From the NCBI GenBank assembly GCA_963573315.1, contig OY752140.1, positions 4,030,001 through 4,094,000 on the forward strand: DNA of 64,000 bases, given 5' to 3'. The first letter of the stretch is position 1; each line of letters begins with the position of its first letter. The position numbers and the translations under genes were made by a program. Of this stretch, positions 10,663 to 21,822 are shown in pieces. The DNA comes from Entomortierella parvispora. Taxonomy: Eukaryota > Mortierellomycota > Mortierellomycetes > Mortierellales > Mortierellaceae. The notes beneath the pieces are model-generated. The model did not search any database and had not been told where the DNA came from. It saw only the letters and a program-made list of their open reading frames with translations.

Positions 10663-11478
10663 ATGTCCACGAAGGAACTTTTGGGAGAGTACTCCAAACT
10701 CGCATCCAGGCTGCAACATGTAATTCAGACCTTCACAATAGACAAAAAAGAAGCACGCGTCAAGAAGAAAACGTTTGACTCTCCAACATCACTCACCCAC
10801 CCTTGTCCTCATTACAGATCAATGACACACTCCAAGAAATGAATGCTGTCGAAGTCACCCAGCTCATTGACAAGATCCGCATCGTAGAGCGGAAAATGGG
10901 TCTCGTCTACACGCTTTTCAAAGTATGCACCAAAAGGAGTCTTTCTTCCTTGACAGACTTGTTCAGACTCACCAACAAAAATCCTTTGACATCTTGAATC
11001 CTGCTATTAGTCTTCTGTCTACACTGTCAACTCGCAAGCTCGAGAGTCGGATCAGGAACGGGCTTACCAGCAAGATCAGCAAGATCAACAGGAACAGCAA
11101 GACCAGGAGGGGGATCACAATACCTCTTTTACGCCAGAATATCATGAATCAGACCAAGGACAACAACAGCAGCGACGTCTATCCAACCAGAGTCAATACC
11201 AACAACAGGAATATGATGACCAGCCATACCAGCAACAGTCTCACCAACAACAACGAGATCAGTCATCCAGGCGACAGTCGCTCTATTCTTCTGGAGAAGG
11301 CAATAACCAATTCAGCAGGAGTACAAACCGACTCTCGCGCGTATCGAATGCTAGAGACGACTATCAAGCCGCCACCGGAAAATTGTCAATCGTAGCTCTC
11401 TCGAGAGAACGTGCCTCTGCGAGGTGGAACCATGGAGGCGATTCTGAACTTCAGACCAACCGACCTCGTTACCACTAG
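10663..11478 (+). CDS. DAD3: DASH complex subunit Dad3 with a long Gln-rich C-terminal extension
   Basis: DASH/Dam1 rings couple kinetochores to spindle microtubules in fungi. Exons 10663-10719, 10818-10922 and 11011-11478 join in phase 0 to 209 residues. Residues 1-62 are the whole conserved Dad3 core: KELLGEYSKLASRLQ, then VERKMGLVYTLFK and SSVYT, matching the family pattern EYxxLxxxL ... ExKTxLVFTLLKxSVYS. The remaining about 145 residues are Gln/Asp/Ser/Arg-rich (QQDQQDQQEQQDQ, later SxYQQQEY repeats) and have no counterpart in the usual 90-100-residue Dad3. The extension is in frame within one exon and has no stop until 11476, so it looks real rather than read-through. The core assignment rests on motif recall from the family; no alignment was run. 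Confidence 0.8.
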
Positions 11479-11667
11479 GATCTTTTTTTTCCGCGCATTG
11501 AAAAGAAGCAATGGGAACAGGACTATCTTTTTTTATTTTATATTTTGCGCCAACCCCTGCCCATCTATACCCCCAATCTACTAGCGAAACGCACTCAGCC
11601 CAATACAGCTCTCTGTCATTCTATCATGAAATATGCGGTTTTTATTCTTTCTTGTGTGTTTTTTGGC

Positions 11668-14600
11668 TCATTTTTTGTCAGTATTTTGAGCATAGTCTCT
11701 AGTGAGAACAAATACCATGTCGGTATCGAGGACAATTGTGTCCAGTAATGGGTTCGTAATAGCGTAGCACCGAGAGCTGCCTCCGATGCCGAGATGGACC
11801 GTCTTGGGGTCATCTCCTTGAAGTCGTAACAGACCAATCGGAACCACGCCTTGGTCCAGGGCTAGATGCTCGTATAAATGCAAAAAGTTCTTGTGTCGGT
11901 TGTCGTACATGTAGTCCGAGTCAACGCTGCTGTTACTTCCATCTTCCTCGTGATGGAAATGAAGATGAGTGGCCCGGTCAAGGAACTCTGAAATCTTTTT
12001 CTTGCCCTTGGACTTTGCCCGTGAGAACGAGGTCTCGGGTCCGTTCTTGCTGCGCTTCTTGTTCTTTCCGTGCCTGCTGTCACTGTCATCCTCATCGTGA
12101 CTACTGTTGTCACTCTCCCCAGTGCTGTTGGACTCAGAATCACTGTGATGGTGATGGGCATTGGTCTTGTTGGCCTTTCGGAGAGTCTCGACACCAAACC
12201 CTTTGGGAACAGGAATGCACTCGAGATAGCACCCAGAACCGTACTGCTTAAACAGATGGAAATCTCGCTTCACATCGGCCTTGGTTCGGATACCGCACAA
12301 CAACTTGATGAGTTGAAGGATACTTGGGTTCGAGTAGAGTTGATACAGGACATGGTCCAAAAGTCCACCCACAAGTACTCCACCGGACGCGTAGATCGCA
12401 TTGTGGTAGAAATCGCCCGCAGCTGTTGGAGCCTTGCGACGAGCTATTGCTGGGTCTTTGACAGGGAATCCATAATAGCCCGAGTTGGACTCAGGACCAA
12501 ACGTTTCCAAAGGACCACCGGCGCCATCCAACACAGCCACCTTACGATACTCTTCTTCTCCGTTCCGAATCACATCAATGTCTGTCTTTCGAATCTGCAA
12601 AAACTCTACTGAGCGTTCTTCCACGAGTTCATACACGCATTGAGGCCCCTCGTTTAGGGTTTCTAGCGGGACGGCCTTCTTGGTTGTGCCAACCGTCACC
12701 TTTGAGCCTGCACTCGGGTCAAAGAGAACTTCGATCCCACCTTCAGACATTGACAAGCCATTGGACCTTGATTTGGATCGACCCATCTGACACAACTTGG
12801 TGACTTGCGCATCGGAGAATATCTGCTGGACGAGAATTCGGTTAATTACAGACACGCTATCGAAGAAGGACCCATCCACGCCAGCGTTCTCAGGATGACG
12901 GAGGAAAAGATATTTGCTTGACTTTGTTATAGAACCACGCTCAAGATCATCTCGCGAGAGACAATCGCCCTAGAAAAATAACAGAAATCTGGAATTAATA
13001 ACACATTCCCTAGTTTGCAGGCCTCATACTCACAACCTGTGTAGCAGAGGTTGCAAATTCTTACAATCAAAAAGTAGAGGCGGGGGAAACACTTGAGCAC
13101 TCTGAATTCCTGTACATTAGGTTGACGTGAGCACAGGACAACAACATCCTGCAGCTGCTTCAGGTGTGCTGAACGAAGAGTGCAGATGAGACGGAAGATA
13201 TCATAATTTGGTGAACAAATCAAGATATGTCCCGCATCAGCTCCTAAGGATGCTCCGTCTGCTGCTTTGCTCGACACTTGTGAAGAGTCTGCGTTTGTTG
13301 ACATGATCCTCGTCAGTCTTTCGCCAGGCACAGCCTTTAGGGACGAGGTATCCAGAATTGTAATACTTTCGGGAGATACGGATCCTGGTACAGGTGTCTC
13401 AGCTGATTCGGATGGATGATTCCTCTCATACTCTGCTGCTGCTGCTAGTTCGCGACGTTGATTCAAGACATCAGACCAGCTGCTGATGACCATGTCGGTC
13501 ACCTTGCGCTCTCCCGCCTTTGATGAATCGACCAGAATACAAAGCGGAACCTGGGCACCGGGAAATGGAGCCACCGGGTAATCAACGCGCGCATGGGTCA
13601 ATTCGTCTCCTCCAAAAGTTGAGTCCAAGTATGCCCTCTGTTTTCCAGAGGAAAAAGGGGAAGTAGCAGAGCTGTCATTAGCCTTGGGCAGTCCGGCTGG
13701 AAGAGGCGTACGTGGCTGCGAGATATCAGTCATTGGTGGTATCAAAGACCGAAGTGATTTTGGCGACGTAGGCGAGGTTGGAGATTTTGGCGCACTAGGA
13801 TCTTGATCAACACCACTGTCCTCAGGTCCAGAAATGAAGCTGACTTCAGGCTCAACGTCGATCTCGTCATCCTCATTAGTGATAGTAGGCATGGCAGAAT
13901 GGAGCTGATATCGTCCCGATTTCCTGCTGTACGGCATACCAGAATCGCTGCGTTTTGCACGGACTCGTCTGGTGGTTTTCCCACTGCGACTTTTGGGGGA
14001 GAGGGTCAACAGGGCTTTTTGGAAATTGCTCGCGTGGTAATCAGGTCCGATACCCTCATACTCTTGCTCTTGTGTTTTGTGCAGATGCTGCAAGAAGTTG
14101 TCCAGATGAGTCTCAGTGAGCGCATTGATGTCGTCCAGGTCTGTAGGGTTTTGTGCAATAAAAATGCATTGTTCGTTGTGTTGGAATCGGTAGTCTTTGC
14201 CAGGGTTCAGTGCTGTGTGATATTCGCCCGACTGAAGACGAATGCGGATACCGAAGAGGATGACTTGGAATCGCCGATACAAGAACTATATCAATAAATA
14301 CAATTGGGTGATTAATAATGCCCTTGGGATTAACGCCAACTGCCCCATAGAGTTCAGTTTGCCAAACGTACCCAAGTTACGAACGAAAATGGTTTTCCAT
14401 CAAATATTGGGTTGAGGTAAGAGATATAGAACTCATTGCCAAGACTGTCATCATACTCTGACTCCCACGCCTCATCGAAAGTCTCTGAAGGTCGATGTTG
14501 GTGGAGCAAGTTCAAGATCAGAGTTGCACTGGCCTGCTGCAAACAGTTGAACGCCAAAAGAACCTGACGCAGTTCGTCTGCGCAGACGACTTGCGTCGCA

Positions 14601-17108
14601 GCCATTTTCTGATAGATCTCAGATTCCGGCAACAAGTTATAGGTGTAAATGCCAGCGTCGCTCACGTTACGAAAAGCCAAAGTCGACAGGGTATTGTGAC
14701 GATCTTCCTCTTGAGACGAAAAGGGCGAGTTCCGATCGGCAATGATGAATATTCCCTCTGCGTACTTTGCCTGAATTCTCTCTAAATCCTTGCTCTCCTA
14801 TAGAATCAAAATCGTATTAGCACACATCCAAGTCCGCAAAAAGACGCGGAACCAGCAAGAAAACAAGCCCTACCAATGGAGTTCCTTTCAAATAAACGAC
14901 CCTGTTTTTGTAACGAGCAGATTGAAGAAGAGCCTGAATGTCTTTGGAGGGTTCACTCAGACCAAGAATAACGATTTTGAAGGCCGAGTTTGAGTATTCC
15001 TGCAAGTTGAAAAGGGGATCCTCGATAATTAGCATAACCGTAACAGTGCACTGGACCGAAGTGACCGCTGCGTTCGCAAAATGTACTGTACATACCTTAT
15101 TCGTGAACCAGAATCCATTCAAAACATTGGCCAGTTTTTGGGCAGAATGAAGTGACCCAGAAATGATCATGAATTTGTTTCCACCAGATTTGAAAATACC
15201 CTCGCCGGCTGTAGATTGAAACAAAGCCAAGTTGATAAGTTAATAACCATTACATAAGAGAGGCACTGCAAGAAAACACGCCGTCTCTAACCTTTGGCCT
15301 GAGCCAACGCGTCCATGATTCCGGAGATCATCCAAGGGAACACCGAGACGACAGCAATAATAATCAGGATAACAATCGCATATCCTAACTGGTTCTTTGG
15401 GGTCAGGTCACCATATCCAATCGTGCTCATAGTGATCAGGACAAAATACCTACGAGATGAGCAGGGCAAGACTGATAAGTCTTGAATCGCAAAGGAGCTA
15501 GACATGCCTACCTTTGGCGCTACTTACAATAGCTTGAGCAAGTCGTTGTGATCGTTTGAGTCCAAGAGTTGATCATATTCAGCTATTTGAAATGCTGAAA
15601 TGGCGCAGTAGATCAGCGTGATGATATACATTACAAAGATGATTGTCTTTGACTTTAGAGGATCCATTGGGAGGTCTAATGTCCAGGGAGATTTTAATTA
15701 TAGTTAGATTATACACGTTTTTATCATTGTTGGGATAGACACCTAATACCAGAACACTCACCCGACACGCCAATGTCAATGTAGAAGTTCAGCGCTTGCT
15801 GCACTCTCGAGATGAGGGCAAAACTCTGCAGAAAATAAGGGACGTAAAGCTCATGACCATCTTTCATGAAGATAGATATAATAAATGGCAGAGCAACCAG
15901 CGTGGAGACGATGTGGCGAGTACTTCGAATAGACACCATCTTTGATTCTGAAAAGATGATACTGCAGCACACGGTTATGAAGTTGTAAGACGCAATTGTG
16001 ACGAGAAGAAGCCAGAAGGATCGGGTTCTCTCGATGTAGAGCCAGTGCGATTCATATCCTGCAGGGCGAGTGAGATTGCTGGCCTCGACGAGATAGAGTA
16101 TGCAAAAGACCGAATCAACAATGACATTGATCACATTCTAATGTGATTGAAAAAGGACATGTCAGAAGCATGGAATCAAGTCTGAAGCGACGATCTGCCA
16201 GGTGAGGTATGAAGACAACTCCTACCAGAATGGTGGATGCGGTCTTTTCGTCTGTCGAGTCAGTTGAGGTGGTCAACTCTTTGATCCTGTAGGCCATGTC
16301 GAGGAACTTGTTTGGAGGGACACCAAACGAATTCTGTCGGTGGAGCTGATTGCGGCGTGCACTGATGGATCCAGAGCGAGTAACATTCGTGAAGGATGAG
16401 GTGGACGCAATGCTTTGCTGTGTATCGTGTCTGCTTAACCTAGATGAGGGCGTCCGTCAATAGAAACGTAGAGGAAGGTAGCAAGAGTCAACCATGGGCA
16501 CAACACACACAATCTTCTCTTTTGGGCTACTCCTAGTTCCGCGGGAAAGCGATCGGCTGCGAACATGAGATCATTCTCAGCCCTGCGGGAGGGAACTTAC
16601 TTGTCTCTAACGGCTCTTGCGGACGACGCCTGTCGATTCAAGGGGTCCTTGGGGTCACTATTTTCCGGATCATGCCCGTTGACAGAAGGTCAGTCCAGGA
16701 ACAAATAAAGGGGGCAAAGGTTTCCCCCCACACTCGCAGGTGTAGAATTTTGTTCCTGAATTGGGCAATTTACCTTGTCTGGCCAGGGACCTCCCTATCC
16801 CGCTGCGTGCTTCTTCTCGAGAGGTCGCTGTCCTCGGGGACAGTTGTGGGCAGGATGGAATACGACGAATGACCACTCTTGCCAGATAACCATGAACTTC
16901 TCTTGCGGCTGGGTCCTCCCCCGACATCGTTGACCTCCGCCTGGCTGCCGAGTAGCCAGGAACGCTCATCGCCCTTGGCGCTTTTGATGGATGGGGAGGC
17001 CGCCAGGCCGAAGGCACGTCGGAGACTGTTCTCGGGGGCTGTCCTTGAAGGCGGCGGCTCTTGGACAGGCAAAGCCGCACCATAGCCTCGGGGATCGCTC
17101 GATTGCAT
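11668..17108 (-). CDS. BK/Slo-type potassium channel with tandem RCK-like cytoplasmic domains
   Basis: Eleven exons: 17108-16774, 16657-16601, 16439-16226, 16137-15762, 15675-15528, 15449-15292, 15208-15096, 15020-14874, 14797-14372, 14285-13065, 12969-11668; 1498 residues. After a cytosolic Ser/Arg-rich head (1-200) come S1-S4 (about 203-327), S5 (TIIFVMYIITLIYCAISAF), the pore with filter STIGYGD (filter TIGYG at about 386-390) and S6 (AIVILIIIAVVSVF). The C-terminal 1070 residues follow the Slo1 layout: RCK1 with KFMIISGSL, ADxxSPFSSQEEDRHNTL and FGIRI blocks, a disordered Ser/Pro linker (about 720-960), and an RCK2 region (ILICSPNYDIFRLI, VVVLCSRQPNVQEF, FLRHPENAGVDG). A His/Asp/Ser-rich tract interrupts RCK2; no clear Asp-run calcium bowl is seen. 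S4 carries only one Arg. Location presumably plasma or organelle membrane. Confidence 0.85.
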
Positions 17109-18998
17109 CAGTCAACGAATGGGCCGTCCCTCTGAGTCTGAAGATTTGAAATGAGAAGACAAAAGTTCAATGGGATGGCGAAATGAGAGAGAATGAATCC
17201 GGCTTGAGAGAAACAAAGAAAGGAGGGAGGGTTGAAAGAAAGAGTGAAAGGAGAAGGAAAAGAAGAAAAGAGAAAATGGGATGCAGTGCTTGCGGCCTTT
17301 TTTCCTTTGTCCAGCGGCATAGTCCAGTCCTTTGGCTCTCATGGTCTGCCCGCCGTCCATCGCTCTTTTCCTTTTGCCCTTTTTTCTCCTTCACAGACTG
17401 GGCTTGGCCACAATCGGACACTGGACGTTTGGACACGAGCACTCAGGTCTGCCAATTAAGAGTGTACGGTACATTAGGTTCAAACGAGAGCAAGTTTGCT
17501 CAAGCAAGGTCCCCTTCCTCTCCCTTTTTATTTTGTGTGGCAGTTGCGGCAGTTAGGACCCTGCCTTTCTAAATAAATCGCGCATCAAAGACCGCAAGCA
17601 ATTGACGTAGGAAGATCGTGGCTGCGGGATTAGGAGAGATACACGCGATGAACGATGATCAGATATGGTGCTCAAGCTAGCAGAGGAACATTTGCATCTA
17701 GACTTTGTTGACATAGATAGTGTTTCGCCTGTGCCTGCTCTTGTATTAACTCTGCTCCAGCCCACCGAAAAGAATAATAAAGAGAGAGTTGGTTGCACAA
17801 GTGAAACTGTGCGGCAGTCAAGTCATTCTCCTCCAAAGCAGATACCAGGGACAGCCGGCCAACATGTAGTCAGCACTCTACCTTTCTGTAACATAGTGTT
17901 CGAGACTTTGCCACCAAAGCGAGATGCCCCCCTGGTCCTTGCCTTCATGGTCTGGAGCACGTACTTGGACGCGCCTTGTCAAAAAAAGACCTGCCATGAG
18001 ATGTCTGTCTCCATGATGCTCCATCCTCCATTCTCCATTTTCCATCTTCCATGGAGAGTCCCTGACATGCCCTATTAGGACCACTAATAGACCAGATACT
18101 GCCTTCATGTCGGACGAGGTTGTCGCGGCTAGATGACAAGACGTCAGGCGCACTGCGAGCTTGATGGGGAAAGAGATTGGTTGCTCCTAATAAATATGAC
18201 GGACAACAAGAGACGCGGTTGACGCAGACGGGCGACCAAGACGCCATGGAAGCAGGAGAGGGTGAGGTTGTCAGGGAGACCAGGACGGGACGACGAGACG
18301 AGGCACGCAGAGAATAATGCAGCAATGCTCCGGTGGGCGTGTGGGTGTGTGGGGGTGGAAGCGGGGGTGTATCCAATCGTTTGGTCGCGTGGTGGTGGCG
18401 AGCGGGTGGCGAGAGGTGTCGGAGGGTGAGACACCGCACGCGTTCCTCGCTCCTTCGGTGTCGGGTCGGGCAAGCGAGAGGGACCGCCGTGGTGCATGTA
18501 TCCTTGGGGGGTACGCTTGGGTGTGTGTGTGTGCGTTGCTTGACCAAAAAAGAGAGAACGAGCAACGACCTACCTGCCTTGGCAACGACAAGTGGGGTCA
18601 AGAACAGCGTGTGACCCAGCGCAAAGAAAGAAAGGAAGCATTAATGCAGGAAAACAACAAATCAAAGGAAACAGTGGTGGTGGCACAACGTCAATCGAGC
18701 TGCTGTCCCCTCTCTCTCTCTGCAGTTAGTCCATCCCGGCATGCACACGCTGCACTCTCCCAACGTCTCCCCTTGCCCGGGCACCCCCCCCCTTCCCTCT
18801 CTTCTTTCCTTCCTTTCTTCCTCCCACCTCTTCTTTTCTTTCCTCCTTTCGTCCCTCATTCCTCCCCTTCCTTCTCCAGTCTCTCTCTTGTTTTCCTCTC
18901 TCTGTCCTCTTTCTCTTTTCTTTTCTCTCTCGTCCCTCCTTCCGTCGTCAGTTCCCTACTGCCTCCCTTTATCCACCTTCTTCCCTCATCTTTGCATC
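17109..18998. other. 1.9 kb divergent intergenic region, no supported gene
   Basis: Lies between the BK-type channel and the Ser-rich protein gene. It holds a purine-rich block about 17200-17290, a (CCATTCTCCATTTTCCAT)-like degenerate repeat at about 18015-18052, a GTGTGTGTGTG run near 18520-18533 and a strongly pyrimidine-rich stretch about 18700-18960 just before the next start, probably promoter or 5' UTR. Long reading frames here are low complexity and lack recognisable protein character. Confidence 0.55.
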
Positions 18999-20000
18999 AT
19001 GGCCCATCAACGAGCAAGCACAACCTCGTCGATCCACACAAATTTCTCCACAATGGACCCCGCAGGACCCACAGCCGCCTCCAGCAGCCAACCCTCACCA
19101 GGCGACCCCCTTTCCATCTCTATTCCTCGTCAGCGGTCTTTCTCATCCTCGTTTTCGCTAGCAACTTCGCCCAGGACCTTCACCGGCTCGTCCATCGTCT
19201 CAAACCCAAACAGCGCCTTCGGAGGCTCGTCGTCCTTTTCTGCTGCCCTCACTCCTCTGTCTCCCACAACAACCTCGCCTACAGGCACTTCAACTTTGGC
19301 GAATACCTCGCGAACAGTACCGGTCCTCCACCGAAGATTCTCAAGCAGCTTCAATCAGCTGAATATGATCGCCACCTCGTCCTCCTCTGCACCTTCGGGC
19401 TCCCAGGTAAGAAGACTATCCACGAGATATTGCATTTTTCCTTTGATGTAGCCCAAAAGGGCTCATGTGCTCTTAGCACCTACCTCAAAGAGGGTCCAAG
19501 CTTGGGTTGTCACACCGGGCCGGGCTATTTCGTGTTTATCTTGCAAACATTTGGTATAAGTTTGTCATGGCCTATCAAGTTTTCTGTACTGATCCAGATT
19601 ACAATCTATCTGCTGCGGCTAGCCGACTGAACGTGGACGCAGGGCAAGCTTCTTTGGTGGCACTGGCGTATCCGCTTCTGCTTCAGGGAATACTCCAGCG
19701 CAAGCACCAGAGAGCAGCAGCAAGGTCGGTGGAGGACTCTTCCGTAACTTCTCAGTGTCGAGTAAACCATCGGGACACCCAATGGACCGGAACGAAGGAG
19801 GCCCAGCCAGTCTTGTTCCGAACCATATCTGTGGCAACAACCCTCACGACAACTCTCTGTCGTCCTCTGGAATTCCACGGACTTCCGGGGATGCGCATCT
19901 GACGACCGTGGAAAAGTTGAAGCCTCTTCACCAGGATAGGCACTCTCGGTCAAGCAGCCCTATGAGGAGCATGATTTTAAACGGCCAGATGCTGGACTAG
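18999..20000 (+). CDS. Ser-rich, probably disordered protein with basophilic-kinase sites
   Basis: Exons 18999-19406 and 19623-20000 join in phase 0 (CAG|GTAAGA ... GGCTAG|CCG) to 261 residues. It is about one quarter Ser, with no membrane segment and no known fold. Several basic Arg-x-x-Ser sites recur: PRQRSFSS, HRRFSSSF, RGRRASFF, then FRNFSV and HSRSSSPMRS near the end. The C-terminus MRSMILNGQMLD resembles the short hydrophobic terminal motif of a conserved ascomycete Ser-rich family ending in ERxLxGDFYMD; that link is weak. The repeated RRxS-type sites suggest regulation by PKA-like or AGC kinases, but this is inference. Without the intron the first exon runs into a stop at 19451. Function unknown. 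Confidence 0.65.
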
Positions 20001-20299
20001 GTGGTAAGCTGGATCTTTATTCTTCATACCTCTCCGTGCGTACAACAATTTCAAGATTCCCCGGTTCTTTCGACTCCTATCCCGTGCCAACGACATTATC
20101 CGCCTTGTCCGCGCATTGCAAAGACCCATGATTTCTAGAAAAAAAACATGCCTCGTCCCCTATCCCATTTGGGCAAATGCAATCTGTGTTCAGATCGTTC
20201 TTTGGGCAAGATGCGATAAGAAGCAGGACCACAGAAATAACAAAAAAAAAAAAAAAGGTATCTTGCGGCACGGGAAGACCCTCTTCAAATCACTTTGTA
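20001..20299. other. 3' region of the Ser-rich gene up to the transposon insertion
   Basis: Holds a 13-base A run (about 20243-20255). No gene. The sequence right after it is the left TA of the transposon. Confidence 0.5.
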
Positions 20300-20558
20300 C
20301 AGTACCACTGAAAAAGTCATGGTGCACAGAAATTTTTGAAAAAGGAGGCGAAGAAAAAATAATAATTTCCTGTGCTACATCCATGCAAATCCGAGATTCA
20401 GACCTTTTTTCTTGTTTTCCGATATCGTCGTCCACCTTCACTTATAATACAAGTCCTTTTAGCCAGACTAAAGTCGTCTGGGCTGTTGCCCCAATTTTTT
20501 CCGCCTTCCTCTCAGGAATTTGCTCGTATAATTTTTATGCGGGATTTCTGTTGTCAAT
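20300..20558 (+). repeat. Left terminal inverted repeat (259 bp)
   Basis: Matches the reverse complement of 21823-22081 along its full length, with scattered single-base differences (for example AAATTTTT/AAAATTTT near 20331, CTTCC/CTCCC near 20516, GGGATTT/GGGGTTT near 20544, TTGTC/TTTTC near 20553). Confidence 0.95.
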
Positions 20559-20651
20559 TTCACGTGATCTACATTATGCCACAAGAGCCCCCCCATTTCG
20601 TTGATTGTCTCATCACTCCATCTGACATCCTCATTTCCATTTTGTTTGACC

Positions 20652-21764
20652 ATGCCTCGTACTTCGAATGCTGAGGATAGAGAGGATCTTTTGAGGTCGC
20701 TCTTCCCTCCTCCAGACCCAAACACACCGCCGACCAAGAAGGAGCTGGAACTACACGTTCGGTACTTTATTGCCGGCATGTTCTGTGGGGGATCCAAATC
20801 GGCCAGGGAAATTGCCCAAGACATTCATAAAAGGCCGAACACAATTTCCAACGTCATCAGGAACCTCAAGAGAACACAAGTTCTTCCAAAGTCTACTATT
20901 AGGTCCGGTCGTCCTAAGAAGCTGAATGATCGTAATACCCGCGCTGTATTGAATTATCTGCGCAATAATCGGCGAGCCACGGCACAAGAACTCACCACAC
21001 AGCTATCTTCAATTGTTTCTGTATGCTCGGACACCATCAAGAAGTTGTTGAACTCCAAGGGTTACCACAGCCGTGTCGCCGCCAAAAAGCCCTTCCTTAA
21101 GGCGGCGCATCGGCTACATCGTAGAGCTTTTGCCAAGGCCCACCTTCATTGGACTGTTGAACAGTGGAGAAACGTTATCTGGACGGACGAGTCGAGCTTT
21201 GAGATAGGAAAGATCTCTCGTCGAGTACTGGTCTGGCGTCTGAGCGATGAGCGATTCGAGGAGTCCTGCCTCGTGCCAACCTTCAAGTCTGGCCGTACTT
21301 CAATCATGGTATGGGGGGCAATTTGCGGCAACCTTGAGAAGTGTAGGTTGATCCTCATACCATCTGACAAGCGAACGGCCGCTGATTATGTGGAGTATGT
21401 TTATGAGCAGGCCCTCTCAGGCTATTACCACCATGCTGCCAATTCAGATGACCTGATCCTGATGGAAGACGGTGCTCCAACTCACAAGGCGAACATCCCC
21501 AAGACGTGGCGAGCTGCCCATGGTATAGATAGGCTGGTCTGGCCAGCTCAATCTCCCGATTTGAATCCTATCGAGAATGTTTGGCGCCTCATGAAAGCAT
21601 GGATCGGCAAAAGACCTATACCAAACAACGAGGAGGAGATGTGGGAGCTCGCTCAGCAAGCCTGGGACCATGTTTCGAAGAAGTTCATAGAGGACTTGGT
21701 GGTGAGTATGCCTGCAAGAATGAAAGCTGTGTTGAAAGCGAAAGGAGGAGCGACGAGATGGTAG
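20652..21764 (+). CDS. Tc1/mariner transposase (DD34E)
   Basis: A single exon of 370 residues, the normal length for Tc1 transposases. The start ATG at 20652 (MPRTSNAEDRE) is chosen because the longer frame upstream has only a TTG. The N-terminus has the paired helix-turn-helix DNA-binding region (SAREIAQDIHKRPNTISNVI, residues about 50-70, and a second HTH after the GRPKKL hinge). The catalytic triad is complete: Asp179 in WTDESS, Asp273 in MEDGAPTHKA and Glu308 in SPDLNPIEN, with 34 residues between the last two. No stop or frameshift is present, so the enzyme could be active. Codon use does not stand out by eye. It catalyses cut-and-paste movement using the flanking inverted repeats. Confidence 0.95.
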   Translation: MPRTSNAEDREDLLRSLFPPPDPNTPPTKKELELHVRYFIAGMFCGGSKSAREIAQDIHKRPNTISNVIRNLKRTQVLPKSTIRSGRPKKLNDRNTRAVLNYLRNNRRATAQELTTQLSSIVSVCSDTIKKLLNSKGYHSRVAAKKPFLKAAHRLHRRAFAKAHLHWTVEQWRNVIWTDESSFEIGKISRRVLVWRLSDERFEESCLVPTFKSGRTSIMVWGAICGNLEKCRLILIPSDKRTAADYVEYVYEQALSGYYHHAANSDDLILMEDGAPTHKANIPKTWRAAHGIDRLVWPAQSPDLNPIENVWRLMKAWIGKRPIPNNEEEMWELAQQAWDHVSKKFIEDLVVSMPARMKAVLKAKGGATRW

Positions 21765-21822
21765 TGTGAACATAGTAAACCCAGCCAAAAAGGTCGACAT
21801 GATATACCCTCAATAAATCAAT

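Noticed and set aside
18317-19630. 437-residue open frame on the plus strand
   Set aside because: Low-complexity Ser/Phe/Leu/Pro sequence from a C/T-rich region, overlapping the Ser-rich gene in another frame; no domain or conserved motif.
20372-20674. Open frames over the left inverted repeat and their mirror images at 21810-22009
   Set aside because: They are the inverted repeat sequence read in both orientations, not genes.
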